64,000 nucleotides of DNA from Salinicola aestuarinus (GCF_003206645.1 NZ_PZJP01000005.1:774340-838339); one strand, 5' to 3'; shown: positions 28,041 to 37,995, counted from the stretch's first letter. The notes: generated by a model not told the origin, from the letters alone. Numbers and translations are program-made.

Positions 28041-28781
28041 CTAGACGCCGCCGTCGACGTCGACCAGCGCCCCCGTCGTGAAGCCCGCTTCTGCCAGCCA
28101 CAGCACCGCGTTGGCGATCTCCTGGGGCTCGCCGATGCGACCCATGGGGATGACGTCACCGGCCAGCTCGGGCTTGTCCGGGTTGCCGCCGCTGGCGTGG
28201 ATGGTGGTGCGCACGACACCCGGGCGCACGGTATTGACGCGAATTCCCTCGCCGGCGACCTCCTTGGAGAGCCCTTCGGTCATGCTGTCGATGGCCCCCT
28301 TGGAGGCGGCGTAGTCGACGTATTCGCTGCCACCGCCCAGGTGGGAGGCGGCGGAGCCGACGTTGACGATGGCGCCACCCTGGCCGCCATGCGTCGTCGA
28401 CATGCGCTTGATCGCCTCGCGGGCGCAGACGAACGGCGCCACCACGTTGATCTTCATCATGCGGTCGACGCGCGCAAAGCTCATCTCGTCGACGCGGCTG
28501 ATCTGATCGACGATACCGGCGTTGTTGACCAGCACGTCGACGCGACCCAGCTCGCGATCCACCGTCTCGAACAGCGAGACGATCTCGGACTCGTTGGCGA
28601 TGTCGGCCTGGATGGCGAGCGCCTGTCCGCCATCGGCCTCGATCTCGGCGACGACGGCATCGGCGGCGTCCTTGTCGCTGCGGTAGTTGACCGCCACGGC
28701 ATAGCCTTTCTGTGCGGCCATGACGGCCGTCGCGGCACCGATGCCGCGGCCGGCACCGGTAATGATCATCACGGGTTTCAT
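28041..28781 (-). CDS. Short-chain dehydrogenase/reductase (SDR)
   Basis: 246-residue classical SDR. TGAGRGIG (NAD(P)-binding, about residues 8-15), NNAG at about 90, Ser of SAASHLGGGSEYVDYAASKGA with catalytic Tyr and Lys (YxxxK), and VRPGVVRT. The RSD after the second strand suggests NADP(H) preference (inference). Substrate unknown; glucose/3-oxoacyl reductase-like annotations would be guesses. It lies 53 bases after the VOC gene on the same strand and may share its transcript. Confidence 0.88.
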   Translation of the reverse strand: MKPVMIITGAGRGIGAATAVMAAQKGYAVAVNYRSDKDAADAVVAEIEADGGQALAIQADIANESEIVSLFETVDRELGRVDVLVNNAGIVDQISRVDEMSFARVDRMMKINVVAPFVCAREAIKRMSTTHGGQGGAIVNVGSAASHLGGGSEYVDYAASKGAIDSMTEGLSKEVAGEGIRVNTVRPGVVRTTIHASGGNPDKPELAGDVIPMGRIGEPQEIANAVLWLAEAGFTTGALVDVDGGV

Positions 28782-28834
28782 CCTGCGCTTCTCCTTGGTG
28801 CTGTCGTTGTCGTCAGCGGTCGGTGCCGCTCGAC

Positions 28835-29233
28835 TCACTCGGCGCTTTCGAGACGGTGGATGGCGCAGAGCTTGTTGCCGTCCGGGTCGCGAACGTAGGC
28901 GAGAAACATCTCACCCATGGCGGCGTGACGAACGCCCGGCGCGTCCTCGGCAGACGTGCCGCCATTGGCGACGGCGATATCGTGGAAGTGCTGCGCCTGC
29001 TCGGAAGAGGTGCAGTGAAAGGCAAACGTGCTGCCGTTGCCCACCGTGGCCGGCTGACCGTCGACCGGTTCGGTGACCGCGAAGACATCGCCGTCGTGAC
29101 GGTAGAAGACTCGCTGAACGCCCTTGCGTTCGCCGAGCTGGCCCTCCTCGACGCCGAGCGTCCCCAGCACGGCGTCGTAGAAGCGCTTGGCGCGGCCGAT
29201 ATCGTTGGTGCCGATCATGACGTGGCTGAACAT
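28835..29233 (-). CDS. VOC-family (glyoxalase-fold) protein
   Basis: 132-residue vicinal-oxygen-chelate protein with two beta-alpha-beta-beta-beta units: MFSHVMIGTNDIGRAKRFYDAVLG at the start and MFLAYVRDPDGNKLCAIHRL at the end. Metal ligands look like His4 and Glu/His in the later strands. It may be a glyoxalase, resistance or PhnB-like protein; the reaction cannot be told. Start 29233 is preceded by AGGAGAG. Confidence 0.85.
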   Translation of the reverse strand: MFSHVMIGTNDIGRAKRFYDAVLGTLGVEEGQLGERKGVQRVFYRHDGDVFAVTEPVDGQPATVGNGSTFAFHCTSSEQAQHFHDIAVANGGTSAEDAPGVRHAAMGEMFLAYVRDPDGNKLCAIHRLESAE

Positions 29234-29335
29234 GCGTCTCTCCTTGGCTGAACGAGCGCCTGGAAACGCGATGACCGCCTCCCGGGCGGTCATCGTCACT
29301 TGAGCCGGCGCTCAGGCATTGAGCGTAGGCCGGAT

Positions 29336-30436
29336 TCAGGCCAGCTGCATCAGCCAGCCGCGGGTGTCTTCGCTGCGACCATACTGGATATCCAGCAGGC
29401 GCTTGCGCAGCCGTGCGCTGACCGCCTCGTCGCCGGGCGCCGGCGTGACCACGCGATCCTCTTCCGTCACCAGTTCACCGATCTGGGTGATCACTGCCGC
29501 GGTACCGCAGGCGAAAACCTCGACGATGTCGCCGTTGGCAATCCCGTCGCGCCACTCGTCGATGCTGATGGCGCGTTCCTCAGGCGTCAGCCCCTCGTCG
29601 CGGGCGAGTTCGAGGATCGAGTCCCGGGTCACGCCCTCGAGGATCGTGCCGGTCAGCGCCGGGGTGACCAGGCGGCCATCGCGGTAGACGAAGAACAGAT
29701 TCATGCCGCCCAGCTCTTCGATCCACTTGTTTTCGGCGGCATCGAGGAAGGCGACCTGATCACAGCCGTGAGCCTCGGCCTCGGCCTGTGCCAACAGCGA
29801 GGCGGCGTAGTTGCCACCACACTTGGCCGCTCCCGTGCCGCCGGGCGCGGCGCGGTTGTAGTGCTGGGAGAGCCAGATCGAGACCGGCTTGCCGCCGCCC
29901 TTGAAGTAGGCCGCTGCCGGCGAGGCGATCAGGTAGTAGTCGACCTCGGCGGCGGGCTTCACGCCCAGCGACTTGCCGTTGGCGATCATGAACGGACGCA
30001 GGTAGAGGCTGCACTCCTCGCTGTCGTTCTGCGGCGTCGGCACCCAGGCGGCGTCGTGGGCCAGCAGCGCCTTGAGCGACCCCAGGAAAGTCTCGTCGTC
30101 GAGTTCCGGCAGGGCGAGACGCTTGGCGGAGGCGCGAAAACGCGCGGCGTTCTTCTCCGGGCGGAAGGTCCAGACCGAACCGTCGGCGTGACGATAGGCC
30201 TTGATGCCCTCGAAGATCTCCTGACCGTAGTGCAGCACCGGCGACGCGGGGTCGATCAGCAGCGGCCCGTAGGGCCGGACTTCGCCGCGCTGCCAGCCGG
30301 TCTGCTTGCTCCAGGGTACGTGGACCATGTTGTCGGTGAAGTAACGCCCGAAGCCCGGGTTGGCGAGAATGCCGTCGCGAAGGCTCGCGTCGAGCGGGTT
30401 GGACGAGGGGCGGGCTTCGAAACCTTGAGTGGACAC
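29336..30436 (-). CDS. ilvE: Branched-chain amino acid aminotransferase
   Basis: PLP-dependent class IV aminotransferase, 366 residues, of the longer IlvE (BCAT) type. VLHYGQEIFEGIKAYRHADG, LYLRPFMIAN, the catalytic Lys in the AKCGGNYAASL block and EELGGMNLFFVY are diagnostic. Interconverts Leu/Ile/Val and their 2-keto acids. GTG 30436 is preceded by GGAGAG; the open frame extends further upstream but with no homologous sequence. Confidence 0.95.
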   Translation of the reverse strand: MSTQGFEARPSSNPLDASLRDGILANPGFGRYFTDNMVHVPWSKQTGWQRGEVRPYGPLLIDPASPVLHYGQEIFEGIKAYRHADGSVWTFRPEKNAARFRASAKRLALPELDDETFLGSLKALLAHDAAWVPTPQNDSEECSLYLRPFMIANGKSLGVKPAAEVDYYLIASPAAAYFKGGGKPVSIWLSQHYNRAAPGGTGAAKCGGNYAASLLAQAEAEAHGCDQVAFLDAAENKWIEELGGMNLFFVYRDGRLVTPALTGTILEGVTRDSILELARDEGLTPEERAISIDEWRDGIANGDIVEVFACGTAAVITQIGELVTEEDRVVTPAPGDEAVSARLRKRLLDIQYGRSEDTRGWLMQLA

Positions 30437-30531
30437 TGCGTCTCTCCTGCGGCGGTGACGCCGGCGTCGGGTCGGCGGCGTCACGATAATCGTTCGATGG
30501 AATCCGTGGGTGAATACGGTCGATGACACGA

Positions 30532-30560
30532 AAGCCCGCCGATCGCCGGCGGGCCGTTCA
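30532..30560 (-). terminator. Probable transcription terminator after pepA
   Basis: GCCCGCCG/CGGCGGGC inverted repeat between pepA and ilvE; on the minus strand it is followed by only three T, so it is a weak candidate. Confidence 0.4.
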
Positions 30561-30623
30561 AGTTAGCATGCAAATAGTTGGCTGCGAAGGGGGCGCGAGG
30601 CCCCGCTTCAGGCCGCCATGGCC

Positions 30624-32141
30624 TCAGGTTTCGTCGGTGACGACGTGCTCGTTCTCGCGATCGAGCAGATAGCGAGTCAGCAGACCGACCGGGCGTCCGC
30701 TGGCCCCTTTCTGCTTGCCGCCGGTCCAGCCGGTGCCGGCGATGTCGAGATGTGCCCACGGGTACTTGTCGGCAAAACGCGAGAGAAAGCACGCGGCGGT
30801 GATGGCGCCGGCCGGACGCCCGCCGATGTTGGCCAGGTCCGCGAAGTTGGAGTCGAGCTGCTGCTGATAGTCGTCCCACAGCGGCATGTGCCAGGCGCGA
30901 TCCCAGGAAGCTTCGCCGGCGTCGAGCAGGTCGAGCGCCAGGTCGTCGTCGTTCGAGAAGAGCCCGCTGGCGTGGTCGCCCAGCGCGATCATGCAGGCCC
31001 CGGTGAGCGTGGCGATATCGACCACGCTCGCCGGGTGGAAGCGCTCGGCGTAGGTGAGCGCGTCGCACAGCACCAGCCGGCCCTCGGCGTCGGTGTTGAG
31101 GATCTCGACGGTAAGGCCCTTGAGCGTGGTGACGATGTCGCCCGGCTTGATCGCCCGACCGTCCGGCATGTTCTCGGCGCTGGCGACGATGGCGATCACG
31201 TTGATCTTCGGCTTGAGGGCGAGAACGCTCTTCATCGTGCCGAACACGCTCGCCGCGCCACACATGTCGAACTTCATCTCGTCCATGCCGGCGCCACCCT
31301 TGATCGAGATGCCGCCGCTGTCGAAGGTGATGCCCTTGCCGACCAGCACGTGAGGCGCCTCGTCGGCGTCTTCCGCGCCCTGGTACTTCATCACGATCAG
31401 CTTGGAGGGCTCTTCGCTTCCGCGGCCCACCGACAGCAGCGAGTGCGCGCCGAGGGCCTCGAGCTGGGCTTCGTCGAGGATCTCGACCGAGAGATGGCCC
31501 TGAGAGCCGGCACCCAGCTCCTCGGCCTGCGCGGCGAGGTAGCTCGGCGTGCAGATGTTGCCCGGCAGGTTACCCAGCGTGCGGGCATAGTTGACGCCCT
31601 CGCCGAGCGCGGCGCCGATGCGCGCACCGGCCTCGGCGGCCTGGCTGTGATCGGCACTGTTGATGAGCAGTTCAACGCGCGTGAGCGCGGCGGCGGGAAT
31701 CGGCGTCGATTTGCACTGATCGAAGCGATAGACCGCGCGGGTCGCCGCTTCCAGCGTCATCTGCGCGTTCCAGGCGATGTCGCGGTCGTCGAGCGTGGCG
31801 TCGGAGAAGGCCACGGCGGCGCTATCCACCGGCAGCTTGGCAAGGCTGGCGAAAGCAGCGTCGAGCGCCTTGCGCAGGCCGCCTTCGTTGAATCCCTCGC
31901 GCTTGCCCAGACCGACCAGCATCAGCCGCTCGGCGGAGAGGCCCGGCGCGAACGGCACCCGCTGGACGTTGGCGAGTTCCGGTGTGAAGTCACCGCGCTC
32001 GAGCAGCTGCGCGATCAATCGCTCGCTCGCATCGTCGAGTTTCGCCGCCGCGGAGAGCAGATCGCCATCCTCGAACAGCGGTACCACGAGGCAGTCGGTC
32101 TCGACCTTGGCCGGATTGACGGTGAGTACGGAAAATTCCAT
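30624..32141 (-). CDS. pepA: Leucyl aminopeptidase (M17), PepA/CarP
   Basis: 505-residue dizinc/manganese aminopeptidase. Active-site blocks: VGKGITFDSGGISIKGGAGMDEMKFDMCGAA (Lys, Asp) and the family signature NTDAEGRLVL; the N-terminal domain (residues 1-180) starts MEFSVLTVNPAKVETDCLVVPLF. PepA also works as a DNA-binding protein in E. coli (carAB control, Xer recombination). It is divergent from lptF, a conserved arrangement in gammaproteobacteria. Confidence 0.97.
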   Translation of the reverse strand: MEFSVLTVNPAKVETDCLVVPLFEDGDLLSAAAKLDDASERLIAQLLERGDFTPELANVQRVPFAPGLSAERLMLVGLGKREGFNEGGLRKALDAAFASLAKLPVDSAAVAFSDATLDDRDIAWNAQMTLEAATRAVYRFDQCKSTPIPAAALTRVELLINSADHSQAAEAGARIGAALGEGVNYARTLGNLPGNICTPSYLAAQAEELGAGSQGHLSVEILDEAQLEALGAHSLLSVGRGSEEPSKLIVMKYQGAEDADEAPHVLVGKGITFDSGGISIKGGAGMDEMKFDMCGAASVFGTMKSVLALKPKINVIAIVASAENMPDGRAIKPGDIVTTLKGLTVEILNTDAEGRLVLCDALTYAERFHPASVVDIATLTGACMIALGDHASGLFSNDDDLALDLLDAGEASWDRAWHMPLWDDYQQQLDSNFADLANIGGRPAGAITAACFLSRFADKYPWAHLDIAGTGWTGGKQKGASGRPVGLLTRYLLDRENEHVVTDET

Positions 32142-32503
32142 GTCGTCTCCAATGAACGATTGCGCTGGCTTTGCGTCACAGGTCTCGGCGGCGAGACAAG
32201 TGCTTAATGATCCCGGATAATGGCGACCGGTTCGCCGCGGCGACGTCGCTTGAAATCGCGAGATGACGAGCGTCGCATCGCGCCAGCCGACCGCGGTATT
32301 GGGCCTCGGTCGGTCACTGTCGAACCAATCCTCTGTCAGTTTACGCAATGCGCGCCGAGGTTGCACAAGCCCCCGAGAGCGTTGTCCCGATCGCATGGCG
32401 ACTCTCGAGTGGCGCTCCGTATCGTCCGGGATGGCCTCGTCCCGATGCCATCGAGCGACTGGCAGGAAGCCAGATCGGGAGTGGATGTTGCCAGGAGTCT
32501 AGA
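32142..32503. other. pepA-lptF divergent intergenic region
   Basis: 362 bp carrying the promoters of pepA (leftward) and lptFG (rightward). The AT-richer patch at 32203-32225 (TTAATGATCCCGGATAATGG) is the most promoter-like sequence. No operator or RNA recognised. Confidence 0.5.
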
Positions 32504-33583
32504 TTGATCGTATTCCGCTATTTGACACGCGAGATTCTGCTGACGATGTCGGCGGTCGCCGGCATTCTGCTGCTGGTCATCATGGGTAGCCGGTTCATCC
32601 GCTACTTCACCGATGCCGCGCAGGGAGAGCTGCCGCTGGGCGCGCTCGGCTCGCTGATGCTTTTCCACATGCCCAGCTTTCTCGAGCTGGTGCTGCCGCT
32701 GTCATTCTTTCTCGCCATTCTGCTCGCCTACGGCCAGCTCTATCTCAATAGCGAGATCACCGTGCTCGTCGCCTGCGGCATGAGCCCGAATCGGTTGCTG
32801 CGCGTCACGCTGCTGCCGGCGGCGATGATTGCCGTGCTCGTCGGCGCTTGCAGTCTGTGGGCGACCCCCTACGGCGCGGCGAAGAACGAGCGGCTCATCG
32901 ACGAGCAGGAGAGCCAGCTCGACTTCTCGCTGCTCTCGCCGGGGCGTTTTCAGGACTTCGGCAGCGGGCGTACCGCCTACACCCAGAGCCTCAACGACGA
33001 CCGCTCGCGCATGCAAGGGGTCTTCATCAGCGAGCAGGAGACCCAGGCCGATGGTACGGAGACACAGGTGCTCACCCGGGCCGAGGGCGGCTATCAGACC
33101 GTCGACCCCGACACCGGTAGCCGCTATCTGGTGCTCTCCAACGGGTCGCGCTACAGCGTCGACCCCGGCAGCGCCGCCGGCCAGCGCCTGGCGTTCGGCA
33201 GTTATGCGGTGCGCCTCTCCGTCGACGAAAAGCAGGAGCAAGACGATGACCGCGAGCTCATGAGCACGCCCGCGCTGATTGCCGATGGCGGTGACGAGGC
33301 CATGGCGCAGCTACAGTGGCGACTCTCGATGCCGCTGATGATCCCCATCCTGACGCTGCTGGCGCTGCCGCTCTCTCGCGTCAATCCGCGTCAGGGCCGC
33401 TTCGCCAAACTGATGCCGGCCATCTTCCTCCACGTGAGTTATTTGAGCCTGCTGCTCGCCGCGCAGGACGCGATCGCCCGCGGCAGTCTGCCGGCCAGTA
33501 TCGGCATGTGGCCGATCCACGCGGTCTACGCGCTGTTCGGGCTGGTGCTGATTCGCCGCGACCAGAAACGGGGAGGCCGCTGA
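32504..33583 (+). CDS. lptF: LPS export ABC transporter permease LptF
   Basis: 359-residue inner membrane permease of the LptB2FG complex, which extracts lipopolysaccharide from the inner membrane and drives it along the Lpt bridge. N-terminal FRYLTREIL, the TM pair with GSRFIRYFTDAAQGELP, a periplasmic jellyroll-like domain (about 125-255) and C-terminal LALPLSRVNPRQGRFAKLMPAI are typical. TTG 32504 is preceded by AGGAG at ideal spacing and gives the conserved start; no ATG fits. Its stop overlaps the lptG start. Confidence 0.95.
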   Translation: MIVFRYLTREILLTMSAVAGILLLVIMGSRFIRYFTDAAQGELPLGALGSLMLFHMPSFLELVLPLSFFLAILLAYGQLYLNSEITVLVACGMSPNRLLRVTLLPAAMIAVLVGACSLWATPYGAAKNERLIDEQESQLDFSLLSPGRFQDFGSGRTAYTQSLNDDRSRMQGVFISEQETQADGTETQVLTRAEGGYQTVDPDTGSRYLVLSNGSRYSVDPGSAAGQRLAFGSYAVRLSVDEKQEQDDDRELMSTPALIADGGDEAMAQLQWRLSMPLMIPILTLLALPLSRVNPRQGRFAKLMPAIFLHVSYLSLLLAAQDAIARGSLPASIGMWPIHAVYALFGLVLIRRDQKRGGR

Positions 33584-34644
33584 TGTTCGATCGTCTCGAC
33601 CGCTACATCGCCCGCAACGTCCTCGGTGCCATGCTCGTCGTGCAGACCATGGTGCTGGGGCTCGATCTGGTGATCTCCTACATCAATGATCTCGGCGACG
33701 TGTCGGGCGACTACTCTGCGCTCGACGTCCTGGTCTATCTGCTCATGCGGCTGCCGTGGCGCTTCTATGAATACGCGCCGGTGGGTGTGCTGATCGGCTC
33801 GCTGATCGGACTGGGCACCATGGCCTCCAGCAATGAGCTGACGGTGATGCGTGCGGCGGGGCGCTCGCTCGGACGTATTCTGCTCGGCGTCCTCAAGCCG
33901 TTGGTGCTGGTGATCCTGGTCACCATGGCGATCGGCGAGTACGTCAGCCCCGTCACCGAACAGCACGCCGCGGCCTGGCGGCTCGAGCAGTCGAAAGGCG
34001 CCGATGCCGTTCTCTCCCGGGGCGGCGGTTGGCAGCGGGAGGGCAACGACTTCTATCGCTTCGGCACCATCCGCGCCGACGATACGGTCATCAACGTGCG
34101 CCGCTATGTCTTCGACGACCAGGAGCTGACACAGGCCTCGGAAGCCGAACGGGCGGTCTGGAACGGTGACGCCTGGCAGCTGGAGAACGTCGCGACGACC
34201 TTCTTCGATGACGATGCCACCCGGGTCGAAAGACACGCGAGCGAAACCTGGGAAACTGCGCTGACGCCCGCCCAGCTCAACCGACTGCTGCGCCCGCTGG
34301 ATAGCCAGCCGTTAACGAGCCTGTGGAAGTATGCAAGCTACCTGCGTACTCAGGGTCAGGAAGCAACCCAGCCGCTGCTCTACTTCTGGCAGAAGAGTCT
34401 GCTGCCGGTGACGCTGGCGGGGCTGGTGCTGCTGGCGGCCTCGTTCGTTTTCGGACCGCTGAGAACCGTCGCTGCCGGCACGCGGATCTTCTACGGCGTG
34501 ATCGTGGGGCTGACCTTCAAGTATCTGCAGGATCTGCTGGCGCCGGCCTCGGTGCTGTTCGGCTTCTCGCCCGCGGTGGCGGTCATCGTGCCGACGGCAA
34601 CCTGCTATCTGCTCGGGTTCTGGCTGCTGCGGCGCACCGGCTGA
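33583..34644 (+). CDS. lptG: LPS export ABC transporter permease LptG
   Basis: 353-residue partner permease of LptF. FDRLDRYIARNVLGAMLVVQ, the MRLPWRFYEYAPVGVLIGSLIGLG coupling region, ASSNELTVMRAAGRS, a periplasmic domain and a C-terminal TM block with FGPLRTVAAGTRIFYGVIVGL. The TGATG overlap with lptF indicates translational coupling. Confidence 0.96.
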   Translation: MFDRLDRYIARNVLGAMLVVQTMVLGLDLVISYINDLGDVSGDYSALDVLVYLLMRLPWRFYEYAPVGVLIGSLIGLGTMASSNELTVMRAAGRSLGRILLGVLKPLVLVILVTMAIGEYVSPVTEQHAAAWRLEQSKGADAVLSRGGGWQREGNDFYRFGTIRADDTVINVRRYVFDDQELTQASEAERAVWNGDAWQLENVATTFFDDDATRVERHASETWETALTPAQLNRLLRPLDSQPLTSLWKYASYLRTQGQEATQPLLYFWQKSLLPVTLAGLVLLAASFVFGPLRTVAAGTRIFYGVIVGLTFKYLQDLLAPASVLFGFSPAVAVIVPTATCYLLGFWLLRRTG

Positions 34645-34892
34645 GCGAGACCAGCGCCTGCGTAGCGAGAAGTTGCGCAGGCGTCGCGCCATGACGACCC
34701 GCGCCAGCGGAATGTGATCCTCGACACGCCGCGCCCGCCAGGGCGCGGCGTTTGTCGTTCCAGGGGGCCGGTCATGTCAGATCAGCGCCTGCCGCTGGCT
34801 CGAAAACCGGAGGGCGGGGCGAGTGACTCTGGCAATGATCTGGCAATGATAGAAATGCGCAATCGACTTAGATTCGTAGTTGAAACTGCCTA

Positions 34893-34911
34893 TGCGAATC
34901 ATTTACATTCA
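34893..34911. promoter_or_regulatory. Candidate Fur box in the bfd promoter
   Basis: TGCGAATCATTTACATTCA resembles the Fur consensus (reverse strand reads AATGTAAATGATTCGCAT, like AATGATAATGATTCTC). It overlaps a promoter with -35 TTGAAA (34880-34885) and -10 TTACAT (34903-34908; 17-bp spacing). Bfd is Fur-repressed in other bacteria. Motif match by eye. Confidence 0.5.
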
Positions 34912-34938
34912 CCGCAGAGCCGCTCAAGGGGTTTTGCC

Positions 34939-35142
34939 GTGTACGTCTGTCTCTGCGTGGGTGTTACCGATCGGGATATCGAAAGTGCCGTCAGCGACGG
35001 TGCGCGTAGCTGGCGCGCCGTGCGCGAGGCGACCGGCTGTGCCGGCCAGTGCGGCAAGTGTGCCTGCACCGGCAAGCAGGTGATGCGCGAGGCGATCAGC
35101 CGTGAGTTCGAGATGGAGCCGGATCTCGCCTACGCGGTGTAG
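34939..35142 (+). CDS. bfd: Bacterioferritin-associated ferredoxin
   Basis: 67-residue [2Fe-2S] protein that reduces and mobilises iron stored in bacterioferritin. All four cysteine ligands are visible: C4 and C6 (VYVCLCVGVTD) and the GCAGQCGKC pair (C-x-C...C-x2-C). GTG 34939 with AAGGGG upstream gives the normal length; the open frame extends upstream without homology. The bfr gene lies 433 bp downstream with its own promoter region. Confidence 0.93.
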   Translation: MYVCLCVGVTDRDIESAVSDGARSWRAVREATGCAGQCGKCACTGKQVMREAISREFEMEPDLAYAV

Positions 35143-35575
35143 TCAGCCGGTTTGCCCCGGCGCGCAAGCCGCCTTCTTTTCCAGGACCGTCACGGCGTCG
35201 GTCTTCAATCAGTCGCTCTGAGGCTGCCCCCTTTCGACCGTCGCGACTGTGGCTCTCCCTTCTTCAGATTGTCACTCCCTCGGGCCCCTGCTGTTCGCTG
35301 ACGCGTGCGTCTGGTGCCAGGCGATTGATCGCGTTGGAGAATTTCTTCGCTGGCGGCCATTCCCGCCGGGATCCCAGCGCGAGTCGTTATCACCCGCGTT
35401 CTCACCTGCCAATCGATAGCAGATGAGAGGGTTTCGTAAGTAGCTGTTATGCTTGAGTTTTTCGATAACTCCAAGGATACTTGCCGCACAGCGGGCGAGC
35501 CGATAGCATCGGTTCGGCTGTACGGGAGGGCGCTTTTCGGTGTCTCCCCTTATTTCATTCGAGGAGATCACGATC
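35143..35575. other. bfd-bfr intergenic region with inverted repeat
   Basis: 433 bp without a supportable gene. An inverted repeat CTTGAGTT-N7-AACTCCAAG (35451-35475) lies upstream of bfr and could be an operator or part of the 5' leader; the promoter is likely between 35400 and 35460. Confidence 0.45.
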
Positions 35576-36058
35576 ATGAAAGGCGACCCCCAGGTCATCG
35601 CACATTTGAACACCGTACTCGGCAACGAACTTGTCGCCATCAACCAGTACTTCCTGCACGCCAAGATGTACAAGAATTGGGGCCTGAGCGTACTGGCCAA
35701 GTGGGAGTACGATGAGTCGATTGAAGAGATGCAGCACGCCGACCGGCTGACCGACCGCATCCTGCACCTCGAGGGCATGCCCAACCTGCAGGATCTGGGC
35801 AAGCTGCAGATCGGTGAAAACGCCAAGGAGATGCTCGAGTGCGATCTGCGCATCGAGCAGAAAGCCTGCGCCGATCTCAAGGCCGCCATCGACCACTGCG
35901 AAACGGTCAACGACTATGTCACCTGCGACATGCTCATCAAGATCCTCGAAGACGAGGAAGGGCACATCAACAAGCTCGAGGCAGAACTGAAGCTGATCGA
36001 TCAGGTCGGTATCCAGAACTACCTGCAGAAGCACATGTTCGCGACCGACAAAGAGTAA
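35576..36058 (+). CDS. bfr: Bacterioferritin
   Basis: 160-residue haem-containing ferritin that oxidises and stores iron in a 24-mer. Ferroxidase ligands E18, E51, H54, E94, E127 and H130 and haem-ligand Met52 are all at canonical positions. GAGGAG precedes ATG 35576. It is functionally paired with bfd upstream and followed by a clear terminator. Confidence 0.98.
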   Translation: MKGDPQVIAHLNTVLGNELVAINQYFLHAKMYKNWGLSVLAKWEYDESIEEMQHADRLTDRILHLEGMPNLQDLGKLQIGENAKEMLECDLRIEQKACADLKAAIDHCETVNDYVTCDMLIKILEDEEGHINKLEAELKLIDQVGIQNYLQKHMFATDKE

Positions 36059-36146
36059 GACCCGCAAAGAGTAAGTCCGGCCGGTCGGGCTCTCGCCGTC
36101 CGCGTGAGCCTGCCGCCAGCGGCGCCGATTCGTCGAGCGCCCACGC

Positions 36147-36185
36147 AAAAGCCCCGATGTCATCGACATCGGGGCTTTGTTTTTT
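36147..36185. terminator. Bidirectional terminator between bfr and purK
   Basis: AAAGCCCCGATGTC and GACATCGGGGCTTT form a 14-bp perfect stem with a 3-base loop, with T-run GTTTTTT on the plus side and an A/T tract on the minus side. It serves bfr and the convergent purEK operon. Confidence 0.93.
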
Positions 36186-36236
36186 GGCCCGCTTGCTGCA
36201 CGTAGCGCAACGGGCCGGTCGGCGCTGCGTGACGGC

Positions 36237-37328
36237 TCAGCCGAGATCGTTGACCAGCAGCGCGTCGACCGCCGCGACGCGCTCGGCAAGCGTTCTATCG
36301 TCGACGGCGAGCACCGTGATATGGCCGATCTTGCGGCCGGGGCGGGGCGCCTTGCCGTAGTCGTGCCAGCGGGTGCCGGGCAGGGCGAGCACGGCGTCGC
36401 GATCCGGGAAGGCGCCGATCACGTTGAGCATCGCGCATGGCACCAGCCGCGTGGTGTCGCCCAGCGGCAGCCCGGCGACAGCGCGCACGTGGTTCTCGAA
36501 CTGGCTAGTGGCCGCGCCCTCGATGCTCCAGTGACCGGAGTTGTGCACCCGGGGGGCGATCTCGTTGGCAAGCAGCCCTTCACCGGTGACGAAGAACTCG
36601 AACGCCAGCGTGCCGACGTAGTCGAGCTTTTCCATCACCCGGGCAATCGCCTGTTCGGCCTGGCGCTGCAGCGGGTGGCCCGGCTGCGGCTCCGAACGGT
36701 GCAGAATCCCCTGGCGGTGTTCGTTACGCGCCACCGGCCAGTGGCGGATCTCGCCGTCACGGCCGCGGACGGCGATCGCCGAGATCTCGTGATCGAAGTC
36801 GATGAACCCTTCGAGAATCAGCGGCATCTCGCCCAGCTCGGCGAACGTACCCGCCACATCGGCGGCTTCCCGCAGGACCTTCTGCCCCTTGCCGTCGTAC
36901 CCCATGGTGCGGGTCTTGACCACCGCCGGCAGGCCGATCTCGGCAACCGCAGCGTCGAGATCCGCCTGATCGTCGATCCTGGCGATCGGCGGCACCGCAA
37001 TCCCGAGCTCGCGGAACAGCGACTTCTCGACCCAACGATCCCGCGCCGTGGCCAGCGCCTGGGCCGGCGGAAAGGCCGGCCGGTGCTCGGCGAGGCGCTC
37101 GACTGCCGCGGTGGGAACGTTCTCGAACTCGAAGGTGATGGCATCGCACTGCTCGGCGAGACGCGAGAGCGCCGTCTCGTCCTGCCAGTCGGCGCGGAGA
37201 TGCTCGCCGTGAGCGCTGGCGCAGGGCGCCTCGGAGGGGTCGAGAAAGGTGAAGCGGATATCCAGCGGCGCGCCGGCCTGGGCGAGCATGCGCCCCAGCT
37301 GGCCGCCACCGACGATGCCGAGTCTCAT
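36237..37328 (-). CDS. purK: N5-carboxyaminoimidazole ribonucleotide synthase
   Basis: 363-residue ATP-grasp enzyme converting AIR, ATP and bicarbonate to N5-CAIR in purine synthesis. Starts [32 protein letters not shown] forms the ATP-binding loop; [18 protein letters not shown] is the metal/substrate signature. Its ATG overlaps the purE stop by four bases, giving a coupled purE-purK operon. Confidence 0.97.
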   Translation of the reverse strand: MRLGIVGGGQLGRMLAQAGAPLDIRFTFLDPSEAPCASAHGEHLRADWQDETALSRLAEQCDAITFEFENVPTAAVERLAEHRPAFPPAQALATARDRWVEKSLFRELGIAVPPIARIDDQADLDAAVAEIGLPAVVKTRTMGYDGKGQKVLREAADVAGTFAELGEMPLILEGFIDFDHEISAIAVRGRDGEIRHWPVARNEHRQGILHRSEPQPGHPLQRQAEQAIARVMEKLDYVGTLAFEFFVTGEGLLANEIAPRVHNSGHWSIEGAATSQFENHVRAVAGLPLGDTTRLVPCAMLNVIGAFPDRDAVLALPGTRWHDYGKAPRPGRKIGHITVLAVDDRTLAERVAAVDALLVNDLG

Positions 37329-37843
37329 TGGGTCGCCTCGCTGTCGTCTTCCTGAATGGGACGGGGATCGGGGGCGTCGAGCACCTTTTGCGTCTGGGCG
37401 GCGCGGTAGGCCTCCAGCGCTTCACGCACCGACGCATCGTGATTGGCGAGCATGGCGGCGGCGAGCAGAGCGGCGTTGACCGCCCCGGCGCGGCCGATGG
37501 CGAGCGTGGCGGTGGGAATGCCCGCCGGCATCTGCACGATGGAGAGCAGGGAGTCGACGCCGGAGAGCGTGCTCGACTTTACCGGCACGCCGAGCACCGG
37601 CAGACGCGTCTTGGCGGCACACATGCCCGGCAGGTGCGCGGCGCCGCCGGCACCGGCGATGATCACCTCGAGGCCGCGTTCGGCGGCGGTCTCGGCGTAC
37701 TCGAACAGCAGGTCAGGGGTACGGTGTGCGGAGACCACCCGGGTCTCGTGCTCGATCCCCAGTTGCTCGAGGGTCTCCACCGTGTGGCGGAGCGTCGACC
37801 AGTCCGACTTCGACCCCATGATCACGCCAACGCGTACGCTCAT
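37325..37843 (-). CDS. purE: N5-CAIR mutase
   Basis: 172-residue class I PurE that interconverts N5-CAIR and [37 protein letters not shown] and the [44 protein letters not shown] blocks are hallmark. Start 37843 gives the standard N-terminus. First gene of purEK on the minus strand. Confidence 0.97.
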   Translation of the reverse strand: MSVRVGVIMGSKSDWSTLRHTVETLEQLGIEHETRVVSAHRTPDLLFEYAETAAERGLEVIIAGAGGAAHLPGMCAAKTRLPVLGVPVKSSTLSGVDSLLSIVQMPAGIPTATLAIGRAGAVNAALLAAAMLANHDASVREALEAYRAAQTQKVLDAPDPRPIQEDDSEATQ

Positions 37844-37930
37844 GCTTGCTTCCTCTTGTGCTTCCACCTCTGAGAACGACCCCGACGCCACCCGGTGAGT
37901 GCGCGTCGTTCGGAAAGCAGCGCATTGTAC

Positions 37931-37995
37931 GGGAAATCCAAAACTGACGGGAAATCCAAAACTGACGGGAAATCCAAAACCGACGGGAAACCGCG
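37931..37995. repeat. 18-bp tandem repeat, about 3.5 copies, upstream of purE
   Basis: Units GGGAAATCCAAAACTGAC at 37931-37948, 37949-37966 and 37967-37984 (one substitution), then a decayed partial unit. It lies in the purE promoter-side intergenic region. No CRISPR-like spacers: the units are contiguous. Confidence 0.95.

Noticed and set aside
29300..30526. 408-codon plus-strand open frame
   Set aside because: Antisense to ilvE.
30618..32207. 529-codon plus-strand open frame
   Set aside because: Antisense to pepA with no recognisable domain.
36177..37355. 392-codon plus-strand open frame
   Set aside because: Antisense to purK.
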